Part shown: positions 1-7,266 of the stretch, one piece after another
Layout of the letters: each line of letters opens with the position of its first letter
Numbering within the stretch: position 1 is the first letter of the stretch
Origin: an uncultured Bacteroidota bacterium
GTDB taxonomy: Bacteria; Bacteroidota; Bacteroidia; Flavobacteriales; Flavobacteriaceae
NCBI GenBank assembly: GCA_902628605.1
Contig: CACONV010000013.1
Coordinates: 1-21,092, forward strand
Reading direction: 5' to 3'
DNA: 21,092 nucleotides
Program-made: the position numbers and the translations under genes
The notes under the pieces: model-generated
Seen by the model: the letters and a program-made list of their open reading frames with translations, nothing else
The model's database searches: none
Told to the model about the DNA's origin: nothing

Positions 1-196
1 CCAATTCTCTATTTTTTTTGTCTATAATTTTTTTGAGCTCTTTGATGTATTCCTCATCCCTTAATTTTTGTTCAACTTTTTTATTGGCTTCTCTAGTCAT
101 TCTTCTATAATCCTTGATTGCGTTAGCAACTATTGCCAAAATTATGACCAATGCCCCAAGTGCTACTAATATTTTTTCGCTATCAGTTAATATCAT
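1..196 (-). CDS. Small membrane-anchored hypothetical protein, 3' end missing
   Basis: Partial gene running off the left edge; about 65 codons are visible, read leftward from an ATG at 196-194. I do not recognise the family. The N-terminus is MILTDSEK, followed by one hydrophobic helix (about residues 9-25, rich in Leu, Val, Ile and Ala), then a strongly charged stretch (about 27-65) dense in Lys, Arg and Glu that looks helical and possibly coiled-coil. This suggests a single-pass inner-membrane protein with a cytoplasmic charged tail. An AAGAAAGG tract just upstream of the ATG could act as a ribosome binding site, which is unusual in this phylum. The start overlaps the stop of the preceding small gene as ATGA, so the two are probably co-transcribed and translationally coupled. 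Confidence 0.6.
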   Translation of the reverse strand, partial: MILTDSEKILVALGALVIILAIVANAIKDYRRMTREANKKVEQKLRDEEYIKELKKIIDKKNREL

Positions 197-354
197 TTGC
201 CTTTCTTAATAAATAAATAAATTGACAGAGTAAGGAAAATACTTCCTAGATAAAGGTAAGGATAATCAATAAAGCTGAGCATACTATGCATGTAGTAAAT
301 TTCAACATAACAAATAATCGCTAAAACGAGGAATATTAATTTTAAATATTTCAT
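193..354 (-). CDS. 53-residue hydrophobic small protein
   Basis: Short leftward gene with ATG at 354-352 and TGA at 195-193. I recognise no family. The product is almost entirely hydrophobic: an N-terminal segment (about residues 4-17) and a second segment (about 34-49) look like two membrane helices, joined by a short loop with several Tyr and Met residues and ending in a Lys-rich tail (KKGK). Support for it being real comes from the precise ATGA overlap with the next small gene, the membrane-protein composition and the matching orientation. No convincing promoter box was found upstream on the minus strand. Low complexity and small size leave a real chance that it is a chance reading frame. 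Confidence 0.5.
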   Translation of the reverse strand: MKYLKLIFLVLAIICYVEIYYMHSMLSFIDYPYLYLGSIFLTLSIYLFIKKGK

Positions 355-439
355 TTACACATCTAAATTCGTTATTTATAAGTAATTCTTAATAAAATTG
401 TTAATAAAAGATTCTTCATACAATTATTACATATAATAA

Positions 440-531
440 TAACTTATAAATTAGCGAAATTAATACCGTTAATGCTTCTAAAGCCTTAAAAATCTTTCGC
501 CTCCCACGAAATACTGGGAGGTTTTTTTTTT
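440..531 (+). ncRNA. Possible small structured RNA ending at the orphan terminator
   Basis: Speculative. The terminator at 500-531 has no protein gene upstream of it on its own strand in this window. Just before it, GCGAAA at 454-459 is complementary to TTTCGC at 495-500, and between them ATTAA (459-463) can pair with TTAAT (469-473), giving a short multi-helix fold that abuts the terminator hairpin. The 5' end is unknown; a weak -7-like box (TAAAATTG, 393-400) could place the start near 405-410. Short A/T-rich complementarities occur by chance, so only the terminator itself is solid. Confidence 0.2.
500..531 (+). terminator. Rho-independent terminator (orphan)
   Basis: Perfect 7-bp stem CCTCCCA (500-506) / TGGGAGG (515-521) with an 8-base loop, followed by a run of ten T residues (522-531). 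The T-run lies on the plus strand only, so it terminates rightward transcription. No plus-strand gene lies between it and the left edge. It insulates the lipoprotein promoter that follows. Confidence 0.85.
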
Positions 532-569
532 ACATCCTTAAAAAAAAATCAAAAATTTTGAAAAAAACA

Positions 570-600
570 TTTGGAGTTAAGTAAGAATACTTATATTTGC
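570..600 (+). promoter_or_regulatory. Bacteroidota-type promoter for the lipoprotein gene
   Basis: A -33 box TTTG (570-573) and a -7 box TATATTTG (592-599, then C) are separated by 18 bases, which fits the TTTG...TAnnTTTG consensus of the primary sigma factor in this phylum. Transcription would begin near 606, giving a roughly 55-base A/T-rich leader before the ATG at 662. The near-consensus form suggests strong expression. Confidence 0.75.
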
Positions 601-661
601 ACTCATATGTTAATCATAAAAATTTAAAATAAAAACATTATTAACTAATTATTTATCTAAA

Positions 662-2833
662 ATGAAAAAAGGTTTATTAAGTCTTTTGGCGGTTGCACTA
701 ACGGTTGTTGGCTGTCAAAACTATGATGATCAGTTCGACGAACTGTCTGATCAAATTACTGCACTTTCGGCGACTGTTCAAGGTTTATCCACTGTTGCAG
801 ATCAAATTACTGCGTTGCAAAACACAGTAAACGGTTTGGAATTAACTCTTGGTGGAGAAATTTCAAGTATTAAAACTGCTGTTGAGGCATTAACTGCTTC
901 CTTAGATGATGTTGCTACTGCTGCTGATCTTGGAATTATTTCTTCAACTTTAGCTGAAGTACAAGCCGATGTTAAAGAATTATTAGCTGCTAATGCTGTT
1001 ATTAATCAAAACATAACTATTAACAACGTTGCTACTCTTGAATATGTTGAGTCACTAATAAGTACCGATGTTGATGATCCAAATGTTATTGTAAATGGTT
1101 CAATTGAAGTATCAGTCGATGACGATGACTTTGACGATGAGCATTTAGCAAGAATTCTTGCTGTAACAAATAAATTTGCTACTTCACTTGGAGCTGTAAC
1201 GATTACACACACCTACTCACCAACTACTGTTGGTCCAGGTCCTATCTTAACATTTGATAACCTTGCGTTTGTTGATGCTGATTTGACAGTTAGTGGTTCT
1301 AACACCCTTGCTGATGGTGATGTTTCTAACGATAAGCTAAGAACGGTTACAGGTGATTTAGATATTGAAAATATTGTTGGAGACTTAGACTTAAGCCTAC
1401 TTACAAGTGCAAATAATATAACAGTACCTGAAGCTGTAACTTCACTAAAAATGGGTAGCGTTAAAGCTACTTCTTTAAAATCAGCTGGTAAAGCTGCTGG
1501 AGAACTTAATCTTCCAAAAGCTTTAGTCATTGATGGTGGTGCTTCTAAAGTTGCTACACTTACTGCAGCTAAGGCAACTGATATTGATATTACATCTGCT
1601 GCTACTCTTACAGTTAATGCTGCATTAGCTGAAACGATTGATATTGGAGGAACTGCTCTAACAGGAGACCTAACTGTAAACGGAACTTCGTCAGGAACAA
1701 CTATAGTTCACCTTGATGATGTAAAATCTGTGGATGGAACAATATCTTCTGGAGTACTTGCTGAGCTACACTTACCTGCATTAACAAGTGTTGCTACTTT
1801 GTCTTCAGCTGCAACGGTTTTAGCATTAACTAAGCTTGCTACTCAAAAGGCTTCAACAACTATTACGTTAACAAAAGCTACTGCTTTTTCAGCTCCTTTA
1901 GATGTTAGTGCTACGCTTTCATTAACACTTGCTAAAACAGTTTCTATTAAAGATATTAGCGATGGTAATGTTATTATGGCTCTAGCTGCTACAGACATGA
2001 CTATTACTGGGCTTGCTGCTAAGAATAGTTTTGTATACACTAAAGCTGCTACAGTTTTCCCATCACTTAAAAACATTACTGTTACTGGAATTGCTGCAGC
2101 TGCAGGACCATTTATTAGTGAGCAAACGAATCAAGTTTCTATAACATCAGCTATTGTTGAGTCTGTTAATATAGTTGCTGGAGAGAAGCCTAGTCAAATA
2201 GATATAGTTAATCTTGACGATATGACTAAGCTTAAAACCCTTGGTACATCAGGTTTCATAAGAAATTTCGTTCTTGATGGTGGAGGTACAGATTTTGAAT
2301 CTGCTTCGTTCCTGCACGACCATATAGAAGGTTCTGATGCCGCTTTATTCTCAGTTACAAACTGTTCTAAGTTGAAAGCTGTTGATGCTGAAAATCTTGA
2401 TGAAGTTGGTCATATTACTTTATCAGGGTTACCAGCAATGACATCTATGGACTTTTCTGCTGCTACAACTTTACCTCAACTTGGTCTGTATACTGTTACT
2501 TTAAACAATACCGGATTAACAGGTTCGTATGCTATAGCTACGGAGATTACAACAACTACAACTGTTTATAAAGATAAGGTCTATTCTGACGATTTAATGA
2601 CATTAAAGCCTTATATGGATGCATCTACTGCTTCTGGTCTTGTAACATTTGTATTTGAGGGTGATCTTATAACAAGTACTACTACAAAAACATATGATGC
2701 GGATGGTAACGTTGCTGTTACTTCAACAACAACAGATACATTAGCTAATAATATATCTACTTACAGTAACCCTTCTCAAGTCGTTACTATAGTGTTCAAG
2801 GATTCTATGTTTACTCAAGTTGTTGCTGAATAA
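662..2833 (+). CDS. Ala/Thr-rich surface lipoprotein with coiled coil and repetitive beta-rich body
   Basis: Exported lipoprotein of 723 residues. The N-terminus has a type II signal peptide: MKK, a hydrophobic core, then lipobox VVGC with the acylated Cys at residue 18. The mature protein opens with an acidic stretch (QNYDDQFDEL). Residues about 22-112 show heptad-like Leu/Ile/Val spacing and look like a coiled coil. From about 145 to 650 the chain is an irregular run of short beta-strand-like units alternating hydrophobic residues with Thr, Ser, Ala and Asp, recalling a beta-solenoid or LRR-like fold without strict repeats. Only one further Cys occurs (in TNCSKL). An acidic patch (VDDDDFDDEH) could bind cations. 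Codon choice (many GCT, ACT, GTT) and the strong promoter suggest an abundant protein. It is flanked by terminators and so is monocistronic. I infer an outer-membrane surface or adhesin/S-layer-like role; no named family is recognised. Confidence 0.85.
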   Translation: MKKGLLSLLAVALTVVGCQNYDDQFDELSDQITALSATVQGLSTVADQITALQNTVNGLELTLGGEISSIKTAVEALTASLDDVATAADLGIISSTLAEVQADVKELLAANAVINQNITINNVATLEYVESLISTDVDDPNVIVNGSIEVSVDDDDFDDEHLARILAVTNKFATSLGAVTITHTYSPTTVGPGPILTFDNLAFVDADLTVSGSNTLADGDVSNDKLRTVTGDLDIENIVGDLDLSLLTSANNITVPEAVTSLKMGSVKATSLKSAGKAAGELNLPKALVIDGGASKVATLTAAKATDIDITSAATLTVNAALAETIDIGGTALTGDLTVNGTSSGTTIVHLDDVKSVDGTISSGVLAELHLPALTSVATLSSAATVLALTKLATQKASTTITLTKATAFSAPLDVSATLSLTLAKTVSIKDISDGNVIMALAATDMTITGLAAKNSFVYTKAATVFPSLKNITVTGIAAAAGPFISEQTNQVSITSAIVESVNIVAGEKPSQIDIVNLDDMTKLKTLGTSGFIRNFVLDGGGTDFESASFLHDHIEGSDAALFSVTNCSKLKAVDAENLDEVGHITLSGLPAMTSMDFSAATTLPQLGLYTVTLNNTGLTGSYAIATEITTTTTVYKDKVYSDDLMTLKPYMDASTASGLVTFVFEGDLITSTTTKTYDADGNVAVTSTTTDTLANNISTYSNPSQVVTIVFKDSMFTQVVAE

Positions 2834-2861
2834 GACGAATTTAGATAACTAATTGTAATTA

Positions 2862-2890
2862 AACCCTCGCATAAGCGAGGGTTTTTTTTT
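2862..2890 (+). terminator. Rho-independent terminator after the lipoprotein gene
   Basis: Nine-base-pair stem AACCCTCGC (2862-2870) / GCGAGGGTT (2875-2883) with an ATAA loop and a T-run through 2890. It lies about 30 bases after the lipoprotein stop and separates it from the glycan genes downstream. Confidence 0.93.
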
Positions 2891-2919
2891 ATTTTTACAA
2901 TCTCTGTTTTGATTTTAAT

Positions 2920-5271
2920 ATGAATAATAGAATTTACGGTAGATTAAATAGCAGTATTGTTTCGTATGTTTTAATTATACTCTATATCATAACCGGATCA
3001 TTATCAAATTTTGGTGCTATTGACATCCTTGCACCTCAATGGATATATTTAGGATGCATAAATTTAATTTCATGTTTATATCTAATTTATAATTCTGATT
3101 TAAATTATAGCCAATCCTTTTTTAAGTTATTTAAAACAGCATATATCTACATATATTTATTTTATTTTATATGGAATATATTATCATATTTTTATGCCGT
3201 AAATTCTACTGAAACACTCATTAATCTACCACGTATAGGTAATACTTTTTTTGCAATAACTTTTTGTTTTTTCTTATTATCAAATTTGCCAAATCCTTTA
3301 AAATTCACTCTTAATGTATTTTTTGTTTTTTTATTTGCCGAAATGGTATCATATTACTACGACCTTTCTGAGGTTTATCCTAAAGAAGGGCTTAGAGTTA
3401 TAGCAATCAAAGGATTTGCTGGAAATAAAAATATTACAGCAGCATCTATTGCATTTAAACTACCATTCGCTATTTTTCTTTTTTTAAATTCCAAAAAACT
3501 CTTTTTTAAAATACTTACATTCGTTGTATCAACCTCTGCGATACTGGCAATATCACTAATTGAAGCTAGAGCCGCTATCCTTAGTACCATTATTGTATTT
3601 ATCTTTTTAATTCTATTTTTTATATTTAAAATTTTTGCAGAAAAAAAAGATATCCAAAATAATTCTTTACAAATATCAAAGCTTGTATCCCCATATATTG
3701 TTGCTTTCATAATAAATCTTATAGCAACCAACACTGCAAATGATAAATACAAAAAAACAGATATTACCGAAACAATTGGGAAAATTGCTTTCACAGAGGA
3801 ATCATCCAATGGTAGATTTAATTATTGGGGAGATGCATGGAAATACATTAAAGAAAATCCAGTTTTTGCTAGCGGCCTTGGAAATTGGAAAATAGAGTCT
3901 ATAGATAAAGGAAAAGAACACATTAGTGGATACACGGTGCCTTACCATGCACACAATGACTTTATTCATGTCTTTGCAGAAACGGGCATTTTAGGAGGGA
4001 TGGCTTATTTGACCCTATTTATTCTTATTTTTTATTATATCATTCGTATTATACTTGAAAAATACAAGCATAATAAATCTTTAAATTTTGAATTCTTCAT
4101 ACTTATCTTACCTTTTGTTGTGTATATTATTGATGCATTACTTAATTTTCCAGTAGCAAGGCCCTTGATGCAGTCATCTTTGGCAATTTACTTAGGTTTA
4201 ATTCTTGTTAAATATTCAAATTTAAATGACTATGAACATAAATTTCATCAAAATAGGATAACATCTAAAATATTTTTATTTGTATTGTTTATTTTAATCA
4301 TACCTGGACTCGTAATCCACATCCTTTCATTTACATCATTAACAAAACAAGGAAGACTACTTTATGAATTTAACACTGCAAATTATACTTATACAATTGA
4401 TGAGTTAGACCAAATTTCTCACGATTTTCCTAATCTAACCGAAACGGCTATGCCAATAAAAGCTATGAAAGCACGATATTATTATCTTAAAGGACAAAAA
4501 GATAAAGCCTATGAAATGATTGATATGGGAATGAAGGATAATCCAAAAATCTTTTTTGCCGAAAACTTAAAAGCTCAATTTCTTTTACAGGAGAATAAAA
4601 TAGATAGTGCTTTTTTTTATGCAAAAAAAGCATTTAAAGGTTTACCAAATAACATGCCTCACTTCGACATATATATGCGAACACTTGCGTATAAAAAAAT
4701 GTCTTCTGAAATAAATGACGCATTTAATAGAATTAGAAGCATAGCAGGAGATAGCAATAGTATATGGGTTATTTATTTGAGAACACTTGCAATGACAAGA
4801 TCTCTGGGAGATCCTTTTTCAATGGGCAAGGCACAAGAAGCTTATAATTTATATCCTGATGATACCAACATTTTCCAGTTGTATAGAATACTTACTTATG
4901 GACAGGCCAGAGTTCAAGAGGCAGAAAAATTATCTTTAGATGCGAAATCTTTTTATGATCAAGGTAAATATTTAGAAGCGTATGAACTTTGGAAAAAGGC
5001 CGTAGACATCGATCCGCTTCAAAAATCTCATTCACTTAATGCTGGGTTGGCTTCTTTTAAATTAAAAAATTTCAATGAAGCTATCTCCTTTTTCAATTTA
5101 GCTAGAAGCTCAAAAGACAATAATATTGTAGAGCAATCAATCAGAATAACTGCTTTAGCGTTTATCTCAACAGGCAATAATAAGCGAGCTTGTGCAGAAT
5201 TTGTAAAATTAATTTCTAATTATCCAAAGAGAATGTATCAACAGGAGTTTAATAAGTATTGTAGGAGTTAG
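2920..5271 (+). CDS. O-antigen polymerase/ligase family membrane protein with C-terminal TPR region
   Basis: Wzy/WaaL superfamily protein (Wzy_C domain) of 783 residues, expected in the inner membrane, where it would polymerise lipid-linked repeat units or transfer glycan to an acceptor. Residues about 12-475 hold roughly a dozen hydrophobic helices. The large periplasmic loop contains SNGRFNYWGDAW (about 293-304) and the family hallmark YHAHNDFIHVFAETG (about 342-356), with the conserved His residues and E-x-G-xxG. After the last helix, residues about 490-783 are soluble and carry TPR-like helical pairs (clearest at about 670-735, GKYLEAYELWKKAVDIDP). Typical polymerases are about 400-450 residues, so the TPR tail accounts for the extra length. 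It follows the terminator by about 30 bases with no clear -7 box, and ends 7 bases before the ugd-like gene. Polymerase and ligase cannot be told apart from sequence alone; some homologues are protein O-glycosyltransferases. Confidence 0.85.
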   Translation: MNNRIYGRLNSSIVSYVLIILYIITGSLSNFGAIDILAPQWIYLGCINLISCLYLIYNSDLNYSQSFFKLFKTAYIYIYLFYFIWNILSYFYAVNSTETLINLPRIGNTFFAITFCFFLLSNLPNPLKFTLNVFFVFLFAEMVSYYYDLSEVYPKEGLRVIAIKGFAGNKNITAASIAFKLPFAIFLFLNSKKLFFKILTFVVSTSAILAISLIEARAAILSTIIVFIFLILFFIFKIFAEKKDIQNNSLQISKLVSPYIVAFIINLIATNTANDKYKKTDITETIGKIAFTEESSNGRFNYWGDAWKYIKENPVFASGLGNWKIESIDKGKEHISGYTVPYHAHNDFIHVFAETGILGGMAYLTLFILIFYYIIRIILEKYKHNKSLNFEFFILILPFVVYIIDALLNFPVARPLMQSSLAIYLGLILVKYSNLNDYEHKFHQNRITSKIFLFVLFILIIPGLVIHILSFTSLTKQGRLLYEFNTANYTYTIDELDQISHDFPNLTETAMPIKAMKARYYYLKGQKDKAYEMIDMGMKDNPKIFFAENLKAQFLLQENKIDSAFFYAKKAFKGLPNNMPHFDIYMRTLAYKKMSSEINDAFNRIRSIAGDSNSIWVIYLRTLAMTRSLGDPFSMGKAQEAYNLYPDDTNIFQLYRILTYGQARVQEAEKLSLDAKSFYDQGKYLEAYELWKKAVDIDPLQKSHSLNAGLASFKLKNFNEAISFFNLARSSKDNNIVEQSIRITALAFISTGNNKRACAEFVKLISNYPKRMYQQEFNKYCRS

Positions 5272-5278
5272 AATCGAA

Positions 5279-6679
5279 ATGTTGTATGTAAACAATATAT
5301 GTTGTATCGGTGCTGGATATGTAGGTGGACCTACAATGGCAGTTATTGCTAATGAGTGCCCGGATATTAAAGTTTATGTTGTAGATGACGACGAAGATAA
5401 AATTGAAAAATGGAATAGTCCAGATCTAGAAAAATTGCCTGTGTTTGAACCCGGGCTAAAAAGCTTGGTTAAAAAAACTAGAAATAAAAATTTGTTTTTC
5501 AGTAGTAACGTAGACAGTGCTATAAAACAAGCTCAAATTATTTTTTTAGCTGTAAATACTCCTACAAAAGTAAGTGGTGAAGGGAAAGGTTATGCTGCTG
5601 ACCTATCAAATATTGTAAAATGCTCAAAAAGAATTGCAAATGTTTCTAGAGATGATAAAATAATTGTTGAAAAGTCAACACTACCTGTTAGAACAGCAGA
5701 AAAAATAAAACAAGTCTTAAGCGCCAATTCCAAAGGAATAAATTTTGAAGTGTTGTCTAATCCGGAATTTTTAGCCGAAGGGACTGCAATACAGGATTTG
5801 TACAAATCAGATAGAGTTTTAATTGGTTCAGAAAATACAAAGAGGGGATTAGATGCTTTAAATTTTTTAATCTCCATATATGAGAGATGGATACCTAAAA
5901 ATAAGATTCTAACAACAAGTGTTTGGTCTGCAGAATTATCGAAATTGGCTTCAAATGCTATGCTTGCTCAACGGATTTCCTCTATTAATAGCTTATCAGC
6001 ACTTTGTGAAAAATCTGGTGCCTCCATTGAGGAAGTTTCTAAATCTATAGGGATGGATAAAAGAATTGGTAAAGATTTTTTAAATGTGTCACCTGGATTT
6101 GGAGGAAGTTGTTTTCAAAAAGACATCTTAAATTTGGTTTATTTATGCAGAAATTACGGTTTAGATGATGTTGCTAATTACTGGGAGGGAATAATAAAAA
6201 TTAACGATTATCAAAAAAACAGGATCACTAAAAAAGTAGTAGACTTTTTTAAAAATAAATTAAAGGATAGATGTATATCTATTTTAGGTTGGTCATTTAA
6301 AAAAAACACTAATGATAGTAGAGAATCTGCATCAATTTACATTTGCAAGGATCTTCTAGTTAAAGGCGCTAGAATTTATGTTTACGATCCCATGGTCTCT
6401 GAAAAAAGAATCATATCTGATGTTAGAAACCAATTAGATTTAGACAATTTCAGAAAAAGCTCTTCAAAAGAATTACTTTCTAATTTATATATTACGAAAA
6501 ACATAAATGAGGCTATAAAAAAAACAGAAGCGATATTAATTCTTACAGAATGGGACGAGTTTAAAAACTATAATTGGGAGAAAATTATAAAACAAACAGC
6601 ACAAAATTTATATATTTTCGATACCCGAAACATAATAGATAAATCTATTACTCGAAAGCTATATTCAGTTGGAAATTAA
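5279..6679 (+). CDS. ugd: UDP-glucose 6-dehydrogenase, animal-type
   Basis: Cytoplasmic NAD-dependent enzyme of 466 residues that oxidises UDP-glucose twice to UDP-glucuronate. The Rossmann motif GAGYVGG starts at residue 11. Substrate-binding and catalytic signatures follow: VNTPTK, EKSTLPVRTAE, LSNPEFLAEGTAI, LSKLASNAMLAQRISSIN, and GFGGSCFQKD with the catalytic Cys at residue 278. The C-terminal domain has GWSFKKNTNDSRES and ILTEWDEF. The motif set and length match the longer animal/plant-type UGDH more closely than the short bacterial Ugd/TuaD form. Related GDP-mannose and UDP-HexNAc dehydrogenases are less likely given GKG.AADL and QRISSIN. It lies 7 bases after the polymerase gene, so the two are probably co-transcribed, and it would supply uronic acid to the glycan. 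Confidence 0.88.
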   Translation: MLYVNNICCIGAGYVGGPTMAVIANECPDIKVYVVDDDEDKIEKWNSPDLEKLPVFEPGLKSLVKKTRNKNLFFSSNVDSAIKQAQIIFLAVNTPTKVSGEGKGYAADLSNIVKCSKRIANVSRDDKIIVEKSTLPVRTAEKIKQVLSANSKGINFEVLSNPEFLAEGTAIQDLYKSDRVLIGSENTKRGLDALNFLISIYERWIPKNKILTTSVWSAELSKLASNAMLAQRISSINSLSALCEKSGASIEEVSKSIGMDKRIGKDFLNVSPGFGGSCFQKDILNLVYLCRNYGLDDVANYWEGIIKINDYQKNRITKKVVDFFKNKLKDRCISILGWSFKKNTNDSRESASIYICKDLLVKGARIYVYDPMVSEKRIISDVRNQLDLDNFRKSSSKELLSNLYITKNINEAIKKTEAILILTEWDEFKNYNWEKIIKQTAQNLYIFDTRNIIDKSITRKLYSVGN

Positions 6680-6718
6680 AAATAAGTAAAAAAAGTACTA
6701 GATATTAAATATTTTTTA

Positions 6719-6726
6719 TATATTTG
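6719..6726 (+). promoter_or_regulatory. -7 promoter box for the regulator-led glycan operon
   Basis: TATATTTG at 6719-6726 is an exact match to TAnnTTTG. No good TTTG -33 box is seen at the usual distance, so the promoter may need an activator. Transcription would start near 6733, leaving a short leader before the ATG at 6751. Its position argues against using the upstream in-frame TTG at 6724 as the start codon. Confidence 0.55.
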
Positions 6727-6750
6727 TATCAGATAATAGTTAGTTTAGTA

Positions 6751-7260
6751 ATGCTTAATAAGTTAATTACTTCAAAAACACGGTTGCGCTTGCTTATTAA
6801 ATTCTTCGTTAATCAGGCCAACCGTGGTTATTTAAATGGTCTAGCGTCTGAGTTTAATGAATCAACAAATTCTATTCGAAAAGAATTAAACCACCTATCT
6901 GACGCTGGATATTTAGAAAAATATAAAGACAATAATAAGGTTTCTTATAAAGCCAATGTAAAGCACCCTATGTTTGAAATACTTCAAAAAGTTGTTTTTA
7001 AGCATTTAGGTCTTGAAGAGATTGTAGATCACGTGTTAGCTCAAATGGGAGAGGTTATTCAAATACATTTAATTGGCGATTATGCTAAAGGGTTAGATAC
7101 TGGATCTATTGAAGTACTATTAATTGGAGATCAATTAAACACACAATATATTTCTCAATTAGAAGCAAAAATTGAAAATCTAATAGAAAGAAAAGTGCAA
7201 TTTATTATTAGTAACAGAAAAGCATCTGATCAAAAAACAATCCTTTTATATGAACGATAA
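6751..7260 (+). CDS. Winged-helix regulator with degenerate nucleotidyltransferase-like domain
   Basis: Likely DNA-binding regulator of the locus, 169 residues from the ATG at 6751. An in-frame TTG at 6724 lies inside the -7 box and is rejected. Residues about 1-70 form an ArsR/MarR-like winged helix: TSKTRLRLLIKFF, recognition region about 24-48 (LASEFNESTNSIRKELNHLS), and a wing with GYLEKYKDNNKVSYKAN. Residues about 95-165 resemble a minimal nucleotidyltransferase fold: IHLIGDYAKGLDTGSIEVLLIGD matches the GSY.RG...SDIDLLV pattern, but the G-S is G-D (Asp 110) and the D-x-D metal site is S-I-E, so catalysis is unlikely. As first gene of the operon it may autoregulate or sense a nucleotide or nucleotide sugar. 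That role is inference; the two-domain reading rests on motif resemblance. Confidence 0.7.
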   Translation: MLNKLITSKTRLRLLIKFFVNQANRGYLNGLASEFNESTNSIRKELNHLSDAGYLEKYKDNNKVSYKANVKHPMFEILQKVVFKHLGLEEIVDHVLAQMGEVIQIHLIGDYAKGLDTGSIEVLLIGDQLNTQYISQLEAKIENLIERKVQFIISNRKASDQKTILLYER

Positions 7261-7266
7261 ATAATT

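Larger units (their letters stand above)
355..661. other. Divergent intergenic region (307 bp)
   Basis: Very A+T-rich spacer between the leftward small-protein pair and the rightward lipoprotein gene. It contains an orphan plus-strand terminator (500-531), short complementary segments upstream of it that could fold as an RNA, and a well-formed Bacteroidota promoter (570-600) followed by an A/T-rich leader of roughly 55 bases. No reading frame longer than a few codons starts inside it on the plus strand. Confidence 0.7.

Noticed and set aside
1006..2076. Three open frames on the minus strand inside the lipoprotein gene
   Set aside because: They are shadows produced by the repetitive Ala/Thr codon composition. 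None has a recognisable domain, and the plus-strand gene has a promoter, lipobox and terminator.
2891..2919. Promoter for the polymerase gene
   Set aside because: The spacer after the terminator contains a T-rich GTTTTG stretch but no TAnnTTTG box at a sensible distance, so no promoter is claimed.
6724..6750. N-terminal extension of the regulator from a TTG codon
   Set aside because: The TTG lies inside the TATATTTG promoter box, and the extra residues do not fit the start of a winged-helix domain; ATG 6751 is better.
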